This document shows, piece by piece, positions 1-8,378 of a stretch of 36,979 nucleotides of DNA; the stretch's first letter is position 1, and each line of letters starts with the position of its first letter. Source of the DNA: Desulforamulus aquiferis (GTDB lineage: Bacteria > Bacillota > Desulfotomaculia > Desulfotomaculales > Desulfotomaculaceae). A model generated the notes under the pieces. It saw nothing but the letters and a program-made list of their open reading frames with translations, was not told the DNA's origin and did no database searches. The translations under genes were made by a program, and so were the position numbers. The DNA lies in contig AWVY01000064.1 in assembly GCA_004143605.1 (NCBI GenBank), positions 5,229 through 42,207 on the forward strand, in the 5' to 3' direction.

Positions 1-39
1 TTTGGTGTTATAGGTAAAATGGGATTTGTTCAGCTAACC

Positions 40-1146
40 CTAATTATGTTTTTTACTTTTATAAAAACATTTTTCATAACTATCAACCATTTTTTCTATA
101 CTGAAATGCCTCGCTTTCTTAATAGCTTTACTTGCTAAAGAACCTGATATATCTTCATTTTTTAGCACTTCTTTTATAGACGTAATAAATCTATTTTTAT
201 CACTTAGAGATATTAAAATGCCAGCTTCTTCTCCATCATCTATTTTAAGAATATCTTTAAATGCAGGTATATCACTAGTTATTATAGGTAACCCAACACT
301 CATTGCCTCAACCAGAGCAAATCCAAATGCTTCTGACAAAGACGGAAAAATAAACAAGTCTCCAGAACACAAAAAACACCTTACTTCTTCTGGTTTAATT
401 TCGCCTAATATAAACAATCGTTCAGAAACACCTAATCTATTTGCTTCATCCAATAAAACTTCTCTAAGTTCACCATCACCTGCAATAGCTAAATTAACTC
501 CCTGCAAGTAAGGAAGTAGCCTAATAAGGAATAGTTGGTTCTTAGCTTTTGATAACCTACCTACATTTATAATAAGGGGCATATCCTTAGGGAGGTCATA
601 TCTTTCTCTAGAAATTTCCTTACTAATCAATAATCTTGAAATTTCAATACCATTATTTACAACTTCTAACTTATTTTTGTATCTATTAGGGTAGTTACTA
701 AAACAATCATATACTGCACTTGAAACTGCTATGTTATGGGTATAACAACCTATACAACCGATAAATTTATCTGCTATTTTAGCAAACCTAGGATATAAAT
801 CTAAGAGACTCCTTTGAGTAGCAATTCTTATTGGTATTCTAAGTATTGTGGCAATAATCTGACCAACAATGTTCGCATAATGCGTATATGTAATAACACA
901 ATCCGGTTTATATTGTTTTAGTAATACTATTAGTCTTAGACAAATAGTTAAGTAGTCCGCTCTGCTTTTAGGCGTTTGATTATATACAACTTTTACACCT
1001 TCTAGACCAATATAGGTCGGACGCTTTTGATATAAAAACCAAGTTTCTACGGTATGCCCTCGACTCCTTAATTCCATAGCCATCCTTATAGCTGCTCCTT
1101 GAGCTCCACCCGCCTCCATTTGTGTTACTATATTTATTACTCTCAA
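40..1146 (-). CDS. Glycosyltransferase family 4 (GT-B fold)
   Basis: Probably adds one sugar from a nucleotide donor to a lipid-linked polysaccharide intermediate at the cytoplasmic face; donor and linkage cannot be read from sequence. The N-terminus has the GT4 acceptor-side glycine-rich loop (EAGGAQGAAIRMA). The C-terminal half has IINVGRLSKAKN, then the retaining-GT4 E-x7-E region (SEAFGFALVEAMSVGLP). About 368 residues, normal for the family. I prefer the TTG start at 1146: AAAGGAG lies 8-9 nt upstream, whereas the in-frame GTG at 1155 has no room for a ribosome site. It is the last complete gene of the leftmost unit, 42 bp after a uronate-forming dehydrogenase, so it may use that product. 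The first 39 bases of the window hold no assignable gene. Confidence 0.88.
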   Translation of the reverse strand: MRVINIVTQMEAGGAQGAAIRMAMELRSRGHTVETWFLYQKRPTYIGLEGVKVVYNQTPKSRADYLTICLRLIVLLKQYKPDCVITYTHYANIVGQIIATILRIPIRIATQRSLLDLYPRFAKIADKFIGCIGCYTHNIAVSSAVYDCFSNYPNRYKNKLEVVNNGIEISRLLISKEISRERYDLPKDMPLIINVGRLSKAKNQLFLIRLLPYLQGVNLAIAGDGELREVLLDEANRLGVSERLFILGEIKPEEVRCFLCSGDLFIFPSLSEAFGFALVEAMSVGLPIITSDIPAFKDILKIDDGEEAGILISLSDKNRFITSIKEVLKNEDISGSLASKAIKKARHFSIEKMVDSYEKCFYKSKKHN

Positions 1147-1188
1147 TCTTGGCACTCCTTTAAGTTAATAAATAATATTAAATATAAG

Positions 1189-2583
1189 CTATTGATTTAT
1201 TGCATTTTTTAGATTGTTAAAATTAAATTCTTGATTGGAATTCCCTATTTTAAATATTTTAGGATTGCTTTTACTAAATTCTTCAAATACATTTCTGGTA
1301 TCTACAATTAGACTGGAATTTTCTAGTATCAACTTATAATCATATATTTTATGTGCAGTCAATAAAACTGTACAATCATACGTTTTTATATTTTCAGACA
1401 AGAGCTTTACACTATATTTTTTGTTTTGAAAAATTTCAAAATAATTTACATATGGATCATTAAAATCAACTATTGCTCCTTTTCTATGAAGTAACTCAAA
1501 AACTTCTAAGCTAGGAGATTCTCTTACATCATCTACATCAGGTTTATACGCCATTCCTAAAATAAGTACTTTTGAAGATTTTAAAGGTTTTCCCGCAACA
1601 TTTAATGCTTCAGTTATCTTATTAACAACATAATACGGCATATTTTTATTGATTTCTTGTGCAATCTCAATAAATTTGCTATAAAAATTGTAGCCTTTAG
1701 CTTTCCAGGAAAGATACATTGGATCTAATGGAATACAATGACCACCAATACCAGGTCCGGGATAAAAAGTCATAAACCCAAAAGGTTTACTAGATGCTGC
1801 CTTAATTACCTCCCAGATATCTACCCCCATTCGATCACACATAAGTGCCATCTCATTAATAAAAGCAATATTAATACTTCTAAACGTGTTTTCCAATAGT
1901 TTAGACATCTCTGCTACTTTGGGTGTGGAAACTGTAACAATTTTATTTATAAATGTATTATAAATATGACAAGCTAGATCTAAGCATAATGGCGTTGTCC
2001 CCCCAATGACTTTAGGAGTGTTCTCAATCCTAAAGTTTGTATTTCCCGGATCCACTCTCTCTGGAGAAAAGCACAGAAAATAATCCTCCCCAACGACATA
2101 ACCTAGTTGATCTATTTCTTTTTGGATAAGTTCTTCTGTTGTTCCGGGATATGTAGTGCTTTCTAAAATAATTAAGGTACCCTTTTTAATATATTGCTTT
2201 AATAAATCAACAACACTTTCTATATAGGACATATCTGGTTCTTGATTCTTTTTCAAAGGTGTTGGTACGCATATTATTATTACATCAGCGTTTTTTATTA
2301 CTGTTGTATCAGTGGTTGGTATAAAATTGTGATTATCTATATTCTTTTTTATTTTTGAAGAAGAAATATCAATAATATAAGATTCTCCATTTAATAATTT
2401 ACTAACTTTTTCATTATTAACATCAACACCAGTAACCTCATAACCTTCTTCACTTAATCCCATAGCGAGTGGAAGTCCAACATATCCTAACCCAAAAATA
2501 AGAATTCTAGCTTCTTTCCTTTTAATTTTATTATGTAAATTTATGTAATTTACATTCTCTATAAACTTTTTATTATCATACAT
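1189..2583 (-). CDS. UDP-N-acetylglucosamine 6-dehydrogenase-like (WbpA/TviB type)
   Basis: NAD-dependent four-electron oxidation of the C6 hydroxyl of a UDP-N-acetylhexosamine to the uronate. 464 residues with the three UDP-sugar dehydrogenase domains in order: NAD-binding GLGYVGLPLA (about residue 31), the central domain with CVPTPL and FSPERVDPGN, and the catalytic-cysteine loop GPGIGGHCIPLDPMYL; then the C-terminal UDP-binding domain with MAYKPDVDDVRESPS. The SPERVDPGN and GGHCIPLDP signatures resemble WbpA/TviB more than glucose-specific Ugd, but substrate is inference. The start ATG overlaps the end of the upstream Alg13-like gene by 8 nt, implying translational coupling. It is the third nucleotide-sugar dehydrogenase in the window (also 12882-14162 and 23796-25140), and its sequence is clearly different from both. 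Confidence 0.88.
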   Translation of the reverse strand: MYDNKKFIENVNYINLHNKIKRKEARILIFGLGYVGLPLAMGLSEEGYEVTGVDVNNEKVSKLLNGESYIIDISSSKIKKNIDNHNFIPTTDTTVIKNADVIIICVPTPLKKNQEPDMSYIESVVDLLKQYIKKGTLIILESTTYPGTTEELIQKEIDQLGYVVGEDYFLCFSPERVDPGNTNFRIENTPKVIGGTTPLCLDLACHIYNTFINKIVTVSTPKVAEMSKLLENTFRSINIAFINEMALMCDRMGVDIWEVIKAASSKPFGFMTFYPGPGIGGHCIPLDPMYLSWKAKGYNFYSKFIEIAQEINKNMPYYVVNKITEALNVAGKPLKSSKVLILGMAYKPDVDDVRESPSLEVFELLHRKGAIVDFNDPYVNYFEIFQNKKYSVKLLSENIKTYDCTVLLTAHKIYDYKLILENSSLIVDTRNVFEEFSKSNPKIFKIGNSNQEFNFNNLKNAINQ

Positions 2584-3100
2584 TTTGCATCATCCTTATT
2601 TTTAAATTGCTAATATAACTTTTCATAAAGCATTCTAAATGCTTTACATAGTTATTTATATTATTAGTATTTTTTTCTATTAGACATTCTTCCTTATAAT
2701 TATGATAATTTTGTAATACCTCGGACAAATTAGAAATGTCTTCAATAATAATAATCTTTTTCTGTTTATTAAGGCTCTTCGCGAAATAAAGCTGGTGATT
2801 ATCTATATGTTCACCGAATTCCTTTCTTCTCGGCACAACAATTGGTACCTTTCTCATATAAAGAGGCATAAAAATACTCCCAGGGCCCCCGTGAGTAACT
2901 ATTATATCTGCTTGTTCAACAAATTTTTTCATTTCTTCAAAAGATATAAATTTTTTAAATTTATATCTTTTAGGTATATACTCTGAATATCCAATTTGGG
3001 CAAAGATTTCTGTATCTAGACCATTCTCTATTATTTTATCAACCTCTCTAATTAATCTATCAAAGGGTTGTTCGTGAGTCCCTACTGTAATAAATATCAA
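2576..3100 (-). CDS. Alg13/PssE-like glycosyltransferase catalytic subunit
   Basis: C-terminal half of a split GT-B glycosyltransferase (GT28/Alg13 type) that binds the nucleotide sugar and works with a membrane-bound Alg14-like partner. Markers: the opening MIFITVGTHEQPFDRLI and the donor-binding THGGPGSIFMPLYMRKVPIVVPR at about residues 69-91, both hallmarks of PssE, Cps14G and EpsF proteins. Length 174 residues, typical. The start is TTG, sharing TTGA with the stop of the upstream partner gene; a GGGGGGA ribosome site precedes it by about 5 nt. The 4-nt overlap with its partner fits the obligate two-subunit enzymes known in this family. Streptococcal relatives add beta-1,4-galactose; the sugar here is not determinable. 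Confidence 0.9.
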   Translation of the reverse strand: MIFITVGTHEQPFDRLIREVDKIIENGLDTEIFAQIGYSEYIPKRYKFKKFISFEEMKKFVEQADIIVTHGGPGSIFMPLYMRKVPIVVPRRKEFGEHIDNHQLYFAKSLNKQKKIIIIEDISNLSEVLQNYHNYKEECLIEKNTNNINNYVKHLECFMKSYISNLKIRMMQNV

Positions 3101-3546
3101 AATAATCCCCCCATATTTACTGCATTAGGGTAAAACTTTTTTTGCTCCTCCCATTGAACAATAAATAAATCCGTGATAGGATAAACTAATTTGCCGGTCA
3201 ATGTGGGAGTATCTATCCTATCATATACTTCAATAAACACTAACTTAGATCCTAAAAGTTTTCCAATATAAAAAAAAGGAACTGCAGAACCCGCACCACT
3301 AGATATAATTATATTAGGCTTTTCCCTTAATAATATTTTAAATGCAAGCACTATGTTACGAACTAAGTTTTTAATATTTCTATTGGTCGGGTAATAACAC
3401 CAATAACTCCTTTCCTCTTTCAATATTGATTTTGAGTCTTCCTTTTCAAAAGTAACCCAAAATCTCTCTTGCTTCTCCCACCATGGTTTTAACATATATA
3501 AGTGCAATAAATGACCACCGCTCGAACCAACTAAGCAAATTTTCAA
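3097..3546 (-). CDS. Alg14/PssD-like glycosyltransferase membrane-anchor subunit
   Basis: N-terminal, acceptor-side half of the split glycosyltransferase whose catalytic half is the next gene. It begins with the Alg14 signature CLVGSSGGHLLHLYML and contains IIISSGAGSAVPFFYIGK, a conserved membrane-associating helix, followed by FIEVYDRIDTPTLTGKLVYP. 149 residues, normal for PssD, Cps14F and Alg14. The start is taken as TTG at 3546 because GGAGGAG sits 6 nt upstream; the possible TTG at 3561 lies inside that ribosome site. Alg14-like subunits recruit the Alg13-like subunit to the membrane to add the second sugar to an undecaprenyl-diphosphate sugar. That fits its place directly after the priming transferase. 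Confidence 0.88.
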   Translation of the reverse strand: MKICLVGSSGGHLLHLYMLKPWWEKQERFWVTFEKEDSKSILKEERSYWCYYPTNRNIKNLVRNIVLAFKILLREKPNIIISSGAGSAVPFFYIGKLLGSKLVFIEVYDRIDTPTLTGKLVYPITDLFIVQWEEQKKFYPNAVNMGGLF

Positions 3547-3590
3547 TAGTAACTCCTCCAAAATATACTTAACTTTAAATCGCTAACTAC

Positions 3591-3633
3591 CATCAGTTTT
3601 TCCTGATGTAATACAGAACTATAAAGTATACCA
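3591..3633 (-). promoter_or_regulatory. Possible internal promoter and small hairpin before the Alg14/Alg13 pair
   Basis: The 194-bp gap between the priming transferase stop (3741) and the Alg14-like start (3546) is AT-rich and codes for nothing. On the minus strand it has an extended -10 (TGGTATACT, core at 3625-3630) without a convincing -35. Just downstream is a 6-bp hairpin CATCAG/CTGATG (3591-3608). Either an internal promoter with a leader hairpin, or chance; weakly supported. Confidence 0.3.
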
Positions 3634-3740
3634 GAACTTACCATAAATTCACCATCACTCTGTTGAATACAGTTGTTATATTTACCAACTTTCAATACTC
3701 AGTTTAATTCATGATCGCATCACTTGCCTCTGTAAGGGTA

Positions 3741-5257
3741 TTAGAAGGCGCCCTTGCGATTTATTACAACACCTATTGTTCTAAATAGCAAAGTAATATC
3801 AATCCACAAAGACCAATTACGGACATACCACGATTCAATATGCAACCGCCCGTTAAAATCGATATCGTTTCTGCCACTAACCTGCCAGAGACCAGTTATT
3901 CCTGGCGGGGTTTTTAATATTGTTTCAGCATATACGCTCATATCTTCTCTCTCACGTGGCAAGTAAGGGCGAGGACCTACAAGGCTCATTTCACCTTTTA
4001 ATACATTAAATATCTGAGGTAGCTCATCTAAGCTAGTTTTTCTAAGTAACTTGCCTATTTTTGTAACTCTAGGGTCATAACCCCTTAACTTAGCATACTT
4101 TTTCCATTCCTCTAATGCATCGGGGTTTTTCTGTAAATATTCTTCCAGAATTTTGTCATTATCCTTATACATAGTTCTGAACTTATAACACCGAAACTCT
4201 TTCCCATCTTTTCCCATGCGATATCCAGTAAACACCGCTGAACCTTTATCTTCCATTTTTATAAGTATGTAAATAATAACTAATATCGGTAGAGATATTA
4301 ATGCTATGACACCACCAGTTGTAATATCAAAAATTTTCTTAAGAAAACAGTTCCAGGGTGATGCTAAATTGTTCTGCATAGACAACATCAAAGTTTTCTC
4401 ATCAAACAAATGGTTCACTTTAATGCCCGTTAAAGGGATACCAAAGAGGTCAGGTACTAGCATTACATTAGCTGATATATTCTGTAGTAGATTAGTTAAA
4501 TTGACTAACTTTTTATTATCCATTCCTGGTGCCGCAATGATTACGTCTCTCACTCCAGTACGTTGTATAACCTCTTCTACATCAGTGAATTTACCTATAA
4601 CAGGCACTATTTTATTACCATTTAAAATACCTTTTTCTTAGGGTCGTCATCCAATAACCCAATAGGTCTAAAGCACATTGTGCACTCACGTTCAAAACCT
4701 TTTATAACTAACTCAGCAGTTTTCCCAGCCCCCAGAATAAGAACTGGTTTTTCCCATAACCCAGCTTTATAAAAAGACTTTTTAATTAGATATCTGCTAA
4801 AGGGAACTAGTAGAATGGCGAATATGAATGTTTGAACAATTAATGTTCTTGAATAATCAAATGATTTCGAGAGGTACATCACTAATATTGCGAAGACAAC
4901 AGACCAGGTAACGGCTTTTACTAATCTCTTAGTCCCCCTCCAGAAGGGGAGGCGATTATGATACATACCTTCGTACGCAAGGACAATGACAGTAAGCAAT
5001 GGGAACCACCAAAGGTTCAGCAAGGCATCTCTCTGGATTGGTTGAAAACCCTCATAAATATACGGCAAAACGCTGACTCGACTTAGATATGCCAAACCCA
5101 TAGAAATAACAAGAGCCAGTAAATCATTGAAGACAAGAATCGTCACACCCAGTACGGCGGACAAGTGCTTTCTTAACCCTGTACCTTGATGTCGTTTTGC
5201 TAATGAAAGGCTGTCCACTCGAATAGCCGGATCATCGATTCGTGGACCAACAGACAT
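3741..5257 (-). CDS. Polyprenyl-phosphate sugar phosphotransferase (WbaP/EpsE type), copy 1, one frameshift
   Basis: Priming enzyme that moves a hexose-1-phosphate from a UDP-sugar to undecaprenyl phosphate on the membrane. Four to five N-terminal membrane helices (to about residue 145), a CoA-binding-3-like domain (PVLILGAGKTAELVIKG), one more helix, then the catalytic domain with RCYKFRTM, LDELPQIFNVLKGEMSLVGPRP and PPGITGLWQVSGRNDI. ATG at 5257 has GGAGGGGAG upstream and gives MSVGPRI, matching MSIGPRI in the paralogue at 26544-28049. Reading frame breaks at 4632-4636, a five-A run on the coding strand. Adding one A restores PKKKGILNGNKIVPVIG, collinear with the intact paralogue; repaired length 505 residues against 501. 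Probably first gene of its operon. Confidence 0.9.
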
Positions 5258-5343
5258 CGTTCTCCCCTCCACTCAACTAAAGAACTGTTTGAAATCTCCG
5301 TTTGATTTAATTACTTTACCGTGACGTTCACATTAGTACAGAA

Positions 5344-5376
5344 AACCACCACAGTAACTAGAGGTCTGGGGTGGTT
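5344..5376 (-). terminator. Terminator-like hairpin inside the leader (attenuator candidate)
   Basis: On the minus strand AACCACC-c-CAG, an 11-nt loop, CTG-t-GGTGGTT, then TTTTC: a 7-bp plus 3-bp stem with one internal mismatch followed by a short U run. It lies about 87 nt upstream of the priming transferase ATG and downstream of the putative promoter, so it could act as an attenuator rather than as the end of a gene. Confidence 0.5.
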
Positions 5377-5448
5377 CTATATTCCTCTATATACATTATT
5401 TGCAATAGAAATTAATTAGCAATTTACCCAAATCTGCGTTTGTGTTGA

Positions 5449-5458
5449 TATTCGACAA
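5449..5458 (-). promoter_or_regulatory. Spo0A-box-like site (TGTCGAA)
   Basis: Minus strand reads TTGTCGAATA, containing a perfect TGTCGAA, the 0A-box core known from Bacillus. It lies about 190 nt upstream of the priming transferase start, inside the proposed leader. An identical 10-mer in the same orientation occurs at 5740-5749. Motif match only; a 7-mer can occur by chance. Confidence 0.35.
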
Positions 5459-5468
5459 CTTTAGTCAT

Positions 5469-5514
5469 TTTGTCCTGACATCAGCGTGACTTTAGTCCTA
5501 TAATTAGGACAAAA
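5469..5514 (-). promoter_or_regulatory. Leader RNA with two mutually exclusive stems
   Basis: In the minus-strand transcript UUUUGUCCU (5506-5514) can pair with AGGACAAAA (5469-5477), a perfect 9-bp stem. The overlapping GUCCUA (5505-5510) can instead pair with UAGGAC (5495-5500) around a 4-nt loop. Both pairings use the same GUCCU, so they exclude each other. A 9-nt direct repeat GACTAAAGT follows each right arm. This is switch-like architecture upstream of the hairpin at 5344-5376. I do not recognise a known riboswitch class here. Confidence 0.4.
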
Positions 5515-5621
5515 ATAAAACTTTAGGATGATATGCATGTTTTTCCACTATCTTCACCCTAAGGTTTAGGTTTTACCAAGCACAATAATACAAATATCTC
5601 TAAAACAGACTTGGTTTAAAA

Positions 5622-5652
5622 ATTATAGTATGATTCTAGTACTATTTTGTAA
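5622..5652 (-). promoter_or_regulatory. Probable sigma-A promoter for the left operon
   Basis: Minus strand has TATAAT (5622-5627) with TTACAA (5647-5652) 19 bp upstream; spacing is longer than ideal. Transcription would begin near 5615, giving a leader of about 360 nt before the ATG at 5257. The rest of the 586-bp gap (5258-5843) holds the structured leader elements, two Spo0A-box-like sites and the terminator of the preceding gene. I see no coding region in it. Confidence 0.45.
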
Positions 5653-5739
5653 TTTTATTCCACATAAAACACAATATCCCTTTAATAATGACATGTTTTT
5701 TGTTAGAAATTTCCGATAATATACGCTAATATAATACAT

Positions 5740-5749
5740 TATTCGACAA
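5740..5749 (-). promoter_or_regulatory. Spo0A-box-like site (TGTCGAA), second copy
   Basis: Minus strand TTGTCGAATA, identical to the site at 5449-5458. It lies about 115 bp upstream of the putative -10, a position compatible with activation. Supported by motif identity and repetition only. Confidence 0.35.
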
Positions 5750-5773
5750 TGACAAAGTTTTAAATTAAATGAT

Positions 5774-5819
5774 TATGCCCCAAACGCGTCCGAATGGCTG
5801 AACACGTTTTGGGGGCATA
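5774..5819 (-). terminator. Rho-independent terminator after the methyltransferase-GT4 gene
   Basis: Long hairpin 25 nt past the stop at 5844: TATGCCCC-AAACGCGT pairs with ACACGTTTTGGGGGCATA, with a U·G pair on the minus-strand RNA and a one-base bulge. Downstream sequence is AT-rich but has no clean U run. It probably ends the ABC-exporter unit. Confidence 0.6.
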
Positions 5820-5843
5820 TATAACATATTGATATATTTTCTC

Positions 5844-8356
5844 TTAAAGTTTCTGATACAACTGACAAACCACTTCTGCCTGTCTTTTCCAATCTCTTTC
5901 TGATACTACCCAATCTCTACCTGCCTTTGATAATGTTCTCCGCAATTCTGGCTGTTCAAGAAGCAGTTCCAGCACTTTTGCAAAATCTCTTACATCGTCC
6001 TTCTTAAACAACATCCCGGTTTTGTTGTCTTGCACAATTGCTGCCAATGCCGCAACGTTGGATGCAACTACACACTTTTCCATGGCCATGGCTTCAAAGG
6101 GCTTTAAGGGTGAGATAAGCTCACAGACTAGGGCTCCTTTGCGGGGGAACGGTGCAATATCTATTAGGGAGTAATATTGTTCCACCTGTTCATGGGGGAC
6201 ACGACCCGTGAAAATCACCCTGTCAGCAATGGACTTTTCCCTTGCTAGCTTTTTCAATTCTTCGTAGCATCGACCGTCGCCCACTAAAAGTAAGCGAAAG
6301 TCATCCCTTTGGCTCAAAAGAATTGCAGAGGCTTCCAGCAGTAAGTCCAACCCCTCGTACTCTACCATTGAACCAACAAAGCCAATCACCGTTTTACCAG
6401 AGAGTCCCAACTGGGATTCTAATTGGATATTTCGTTCCACGGGCTTAAAGCGGGTGGTGTCTACCCCGTTTGGTACAACAGTTATCTTCTCCTCCGCTAT
6501 ACCCCTTTGGTTAACTAAATAATCCTTCAAGGATGGAGTAATGGCAATTACCGCATCGGCTTCACGGCAAGCTTCTGTCTCCAGGCGAACACACATGGCA
6601 TATTCCTCCGAATGCTCCCAATCTGGTTCCCTGGAGATTCGGGTGATCTCCCAAAGGCCTCTTACTTCGTATATGCTTGGTATTCCGAGTATTTTAGCTG
6701 CCTTGACTGCTACATTTCCTTCCACATAATTAGAGGCTGCATGAATTATTGCTGGTTGATAGACCTTGGCTAGATTTAGCACTTCCTCCAGGTACCGCTG
6801 CATATATTCATCTAAGGGAATTTGGCTGAATCCCGCATCTTCGGTTGGCATTCGCAGATACGTCACATTGCCTATAGACTCTTTTTCCACAACATCTTCA
6901 ACCGACATATTTTTAAGATCCCAGGGGAAGCCCAGGCGGGAAACACCAAGTACATTAAATCCACCGGAGCATAGGCTGGATATAATCTCTTGGGAACGAA
7001 CTGCATAGCCGCTGCTAACATAGGGAAGTGATGCGTGAAGAAGATAAAATACACACCCTTCTTTAGGAGTGTAGTTTTCCGGAGTTGAGATTTCCACCGG
7101 ATTAAAACCATGCTGCAGCAGGTTTAATTTACCCCTTTGAAAGGGACTTCTGGGATTTAACTTTTGAGTGTTCTTTTCTCCGTTTGATTGTACACTTTGT
7201 ATGCTTTTGTCAGATGTCCTTACCCTATTGGCAATGCCCTGGGTGAACAGCCTAGCTAAACGGAAAGGCAGGGCTAGTGTATTCCACCCCGGCCTGGTTA
7301 TCGCCTGGATCAAGGCCTGTCCCAAACGAAAAGAGATTGATTCCTTTACTTCCCTTAGCTTATCTCGGGTTTGATAATAGTTCTGGGCTGCCCTATTACG
7401 TGATTTCCGTTGATCGTCATTTTGCTTGTGTAGTACCTTAATTTTAGCTTGAAGGACTTCATTATCAGCCTTTAGCCATTCTAGCCGTTCTTTTTCCTGC
7501 TTAAACAGCTGATTTGGTGATTTAGCTCTCTTTCTTTAAGGGTCAATTCTAGAGCTAGCTGATTTTTTTCTGTTGTAAGCTTGTCAGCAGGACCCTTGAT
7601 ATCTTGAATTTGATTTTTGTTTTTTCTATATTCCTGGCGCAGCTTATTTTCCGCCGCTTTCCATCGTTCGATATTTTTCCACAGAAAGATTTGCTGCTCA
7701 ATTATTGCCTTGTCCGAAATAGCTAAAAGAAAGGTATCGTCAAAGCTATCCCACCCTGACCCGCCATTTTCCCTTTTTCTACCGGCAAAGCGGATATACC
7801 CATCTTCAATTGCAATCTCCACCGGGGAGATAAATGGCTTTAGTAAGGCTGAAAAGCTAGCTAGTGTGAAGGTTTGTTTGTGGTCAGTCGAAGGGAAGTA
7901 ACCAAAGGGTGTGGTTACTAAGAGTTTTCCTCCTGGCTTTAGGAAATGGCAGGCCCTTTCAAGAATTAATGCAGGGTGCAGTAAATGTTCAAGCAGTTCA
8001 CCCAGAATCACTGTGTCAAAGGAGTCACCTGCAAATTCCACTGCCATTAAATCCCCGTTGATAAAACTGGCCCTTTTGCACACTGATTCTGCCTCATTCT
8101 TAAATAGGCCTTCGGCATATTTAAGGGCCTCCTGATTTATATCAACACCTACTACTTTAAAGCCTTCCCGGGCCAACAGCAGGGCTAATATTCCTTCACT
8201 GCAGCCCACATCCAGCACTTGCTCCCCTTCGGCTTGGCCGGCTAACCAATTAATACGCCTCTTGGCCCTCTCTTGTGTATCAGTTCCGCCCCAACTACCT
8301 AGATAGGCCTGGGCTATTCTATCCCGCTCATTTATCTGATTTGTATCGCTGCTCAT
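5844..8356 (-). CDS. Fusion: SAM methyltransferase + coiled coil + GT4 glycosyltransferase, one frameshift
   Basis: About 837 residues. Residues 1-215 are a class I methyltransferase: motif I VLDVGCSEGILALLL (about 48), acidic VVGVDIN (68-74), LGELLEHLLHP (118-128) and FLKPGGKLLVTTP. Residues about 215-340 are charged helical coiled coil. Then SFRLGQALIQAITRPGW leads to a GT4 domain with HASLPYVSSGYAVRSQEI, GFVGSMVEYEGLDLLL and ELISPLKPFEAMAMEKCVV. The start ATG at 8356 has AGGGGAG upstream. The frame breaks near 7506-7511; one added base (agctg to agcctg) joins HQIS to LFKQEKERLEW inside the coiled coil. Known parallels: WbdD (methyltransferase/kinase with coiled-coil ruler) and WsaE (methyltransferase fused to glycosyltransferases). 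Inferred role: methyl-capping and adding sugar to chains exported by the neighbouring ABC system. Without the repair these would be two separate genes. Confidence 0.82.
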
Positions 8357-8378
8357 GCTATCTCCCCTAAGGTTGACA

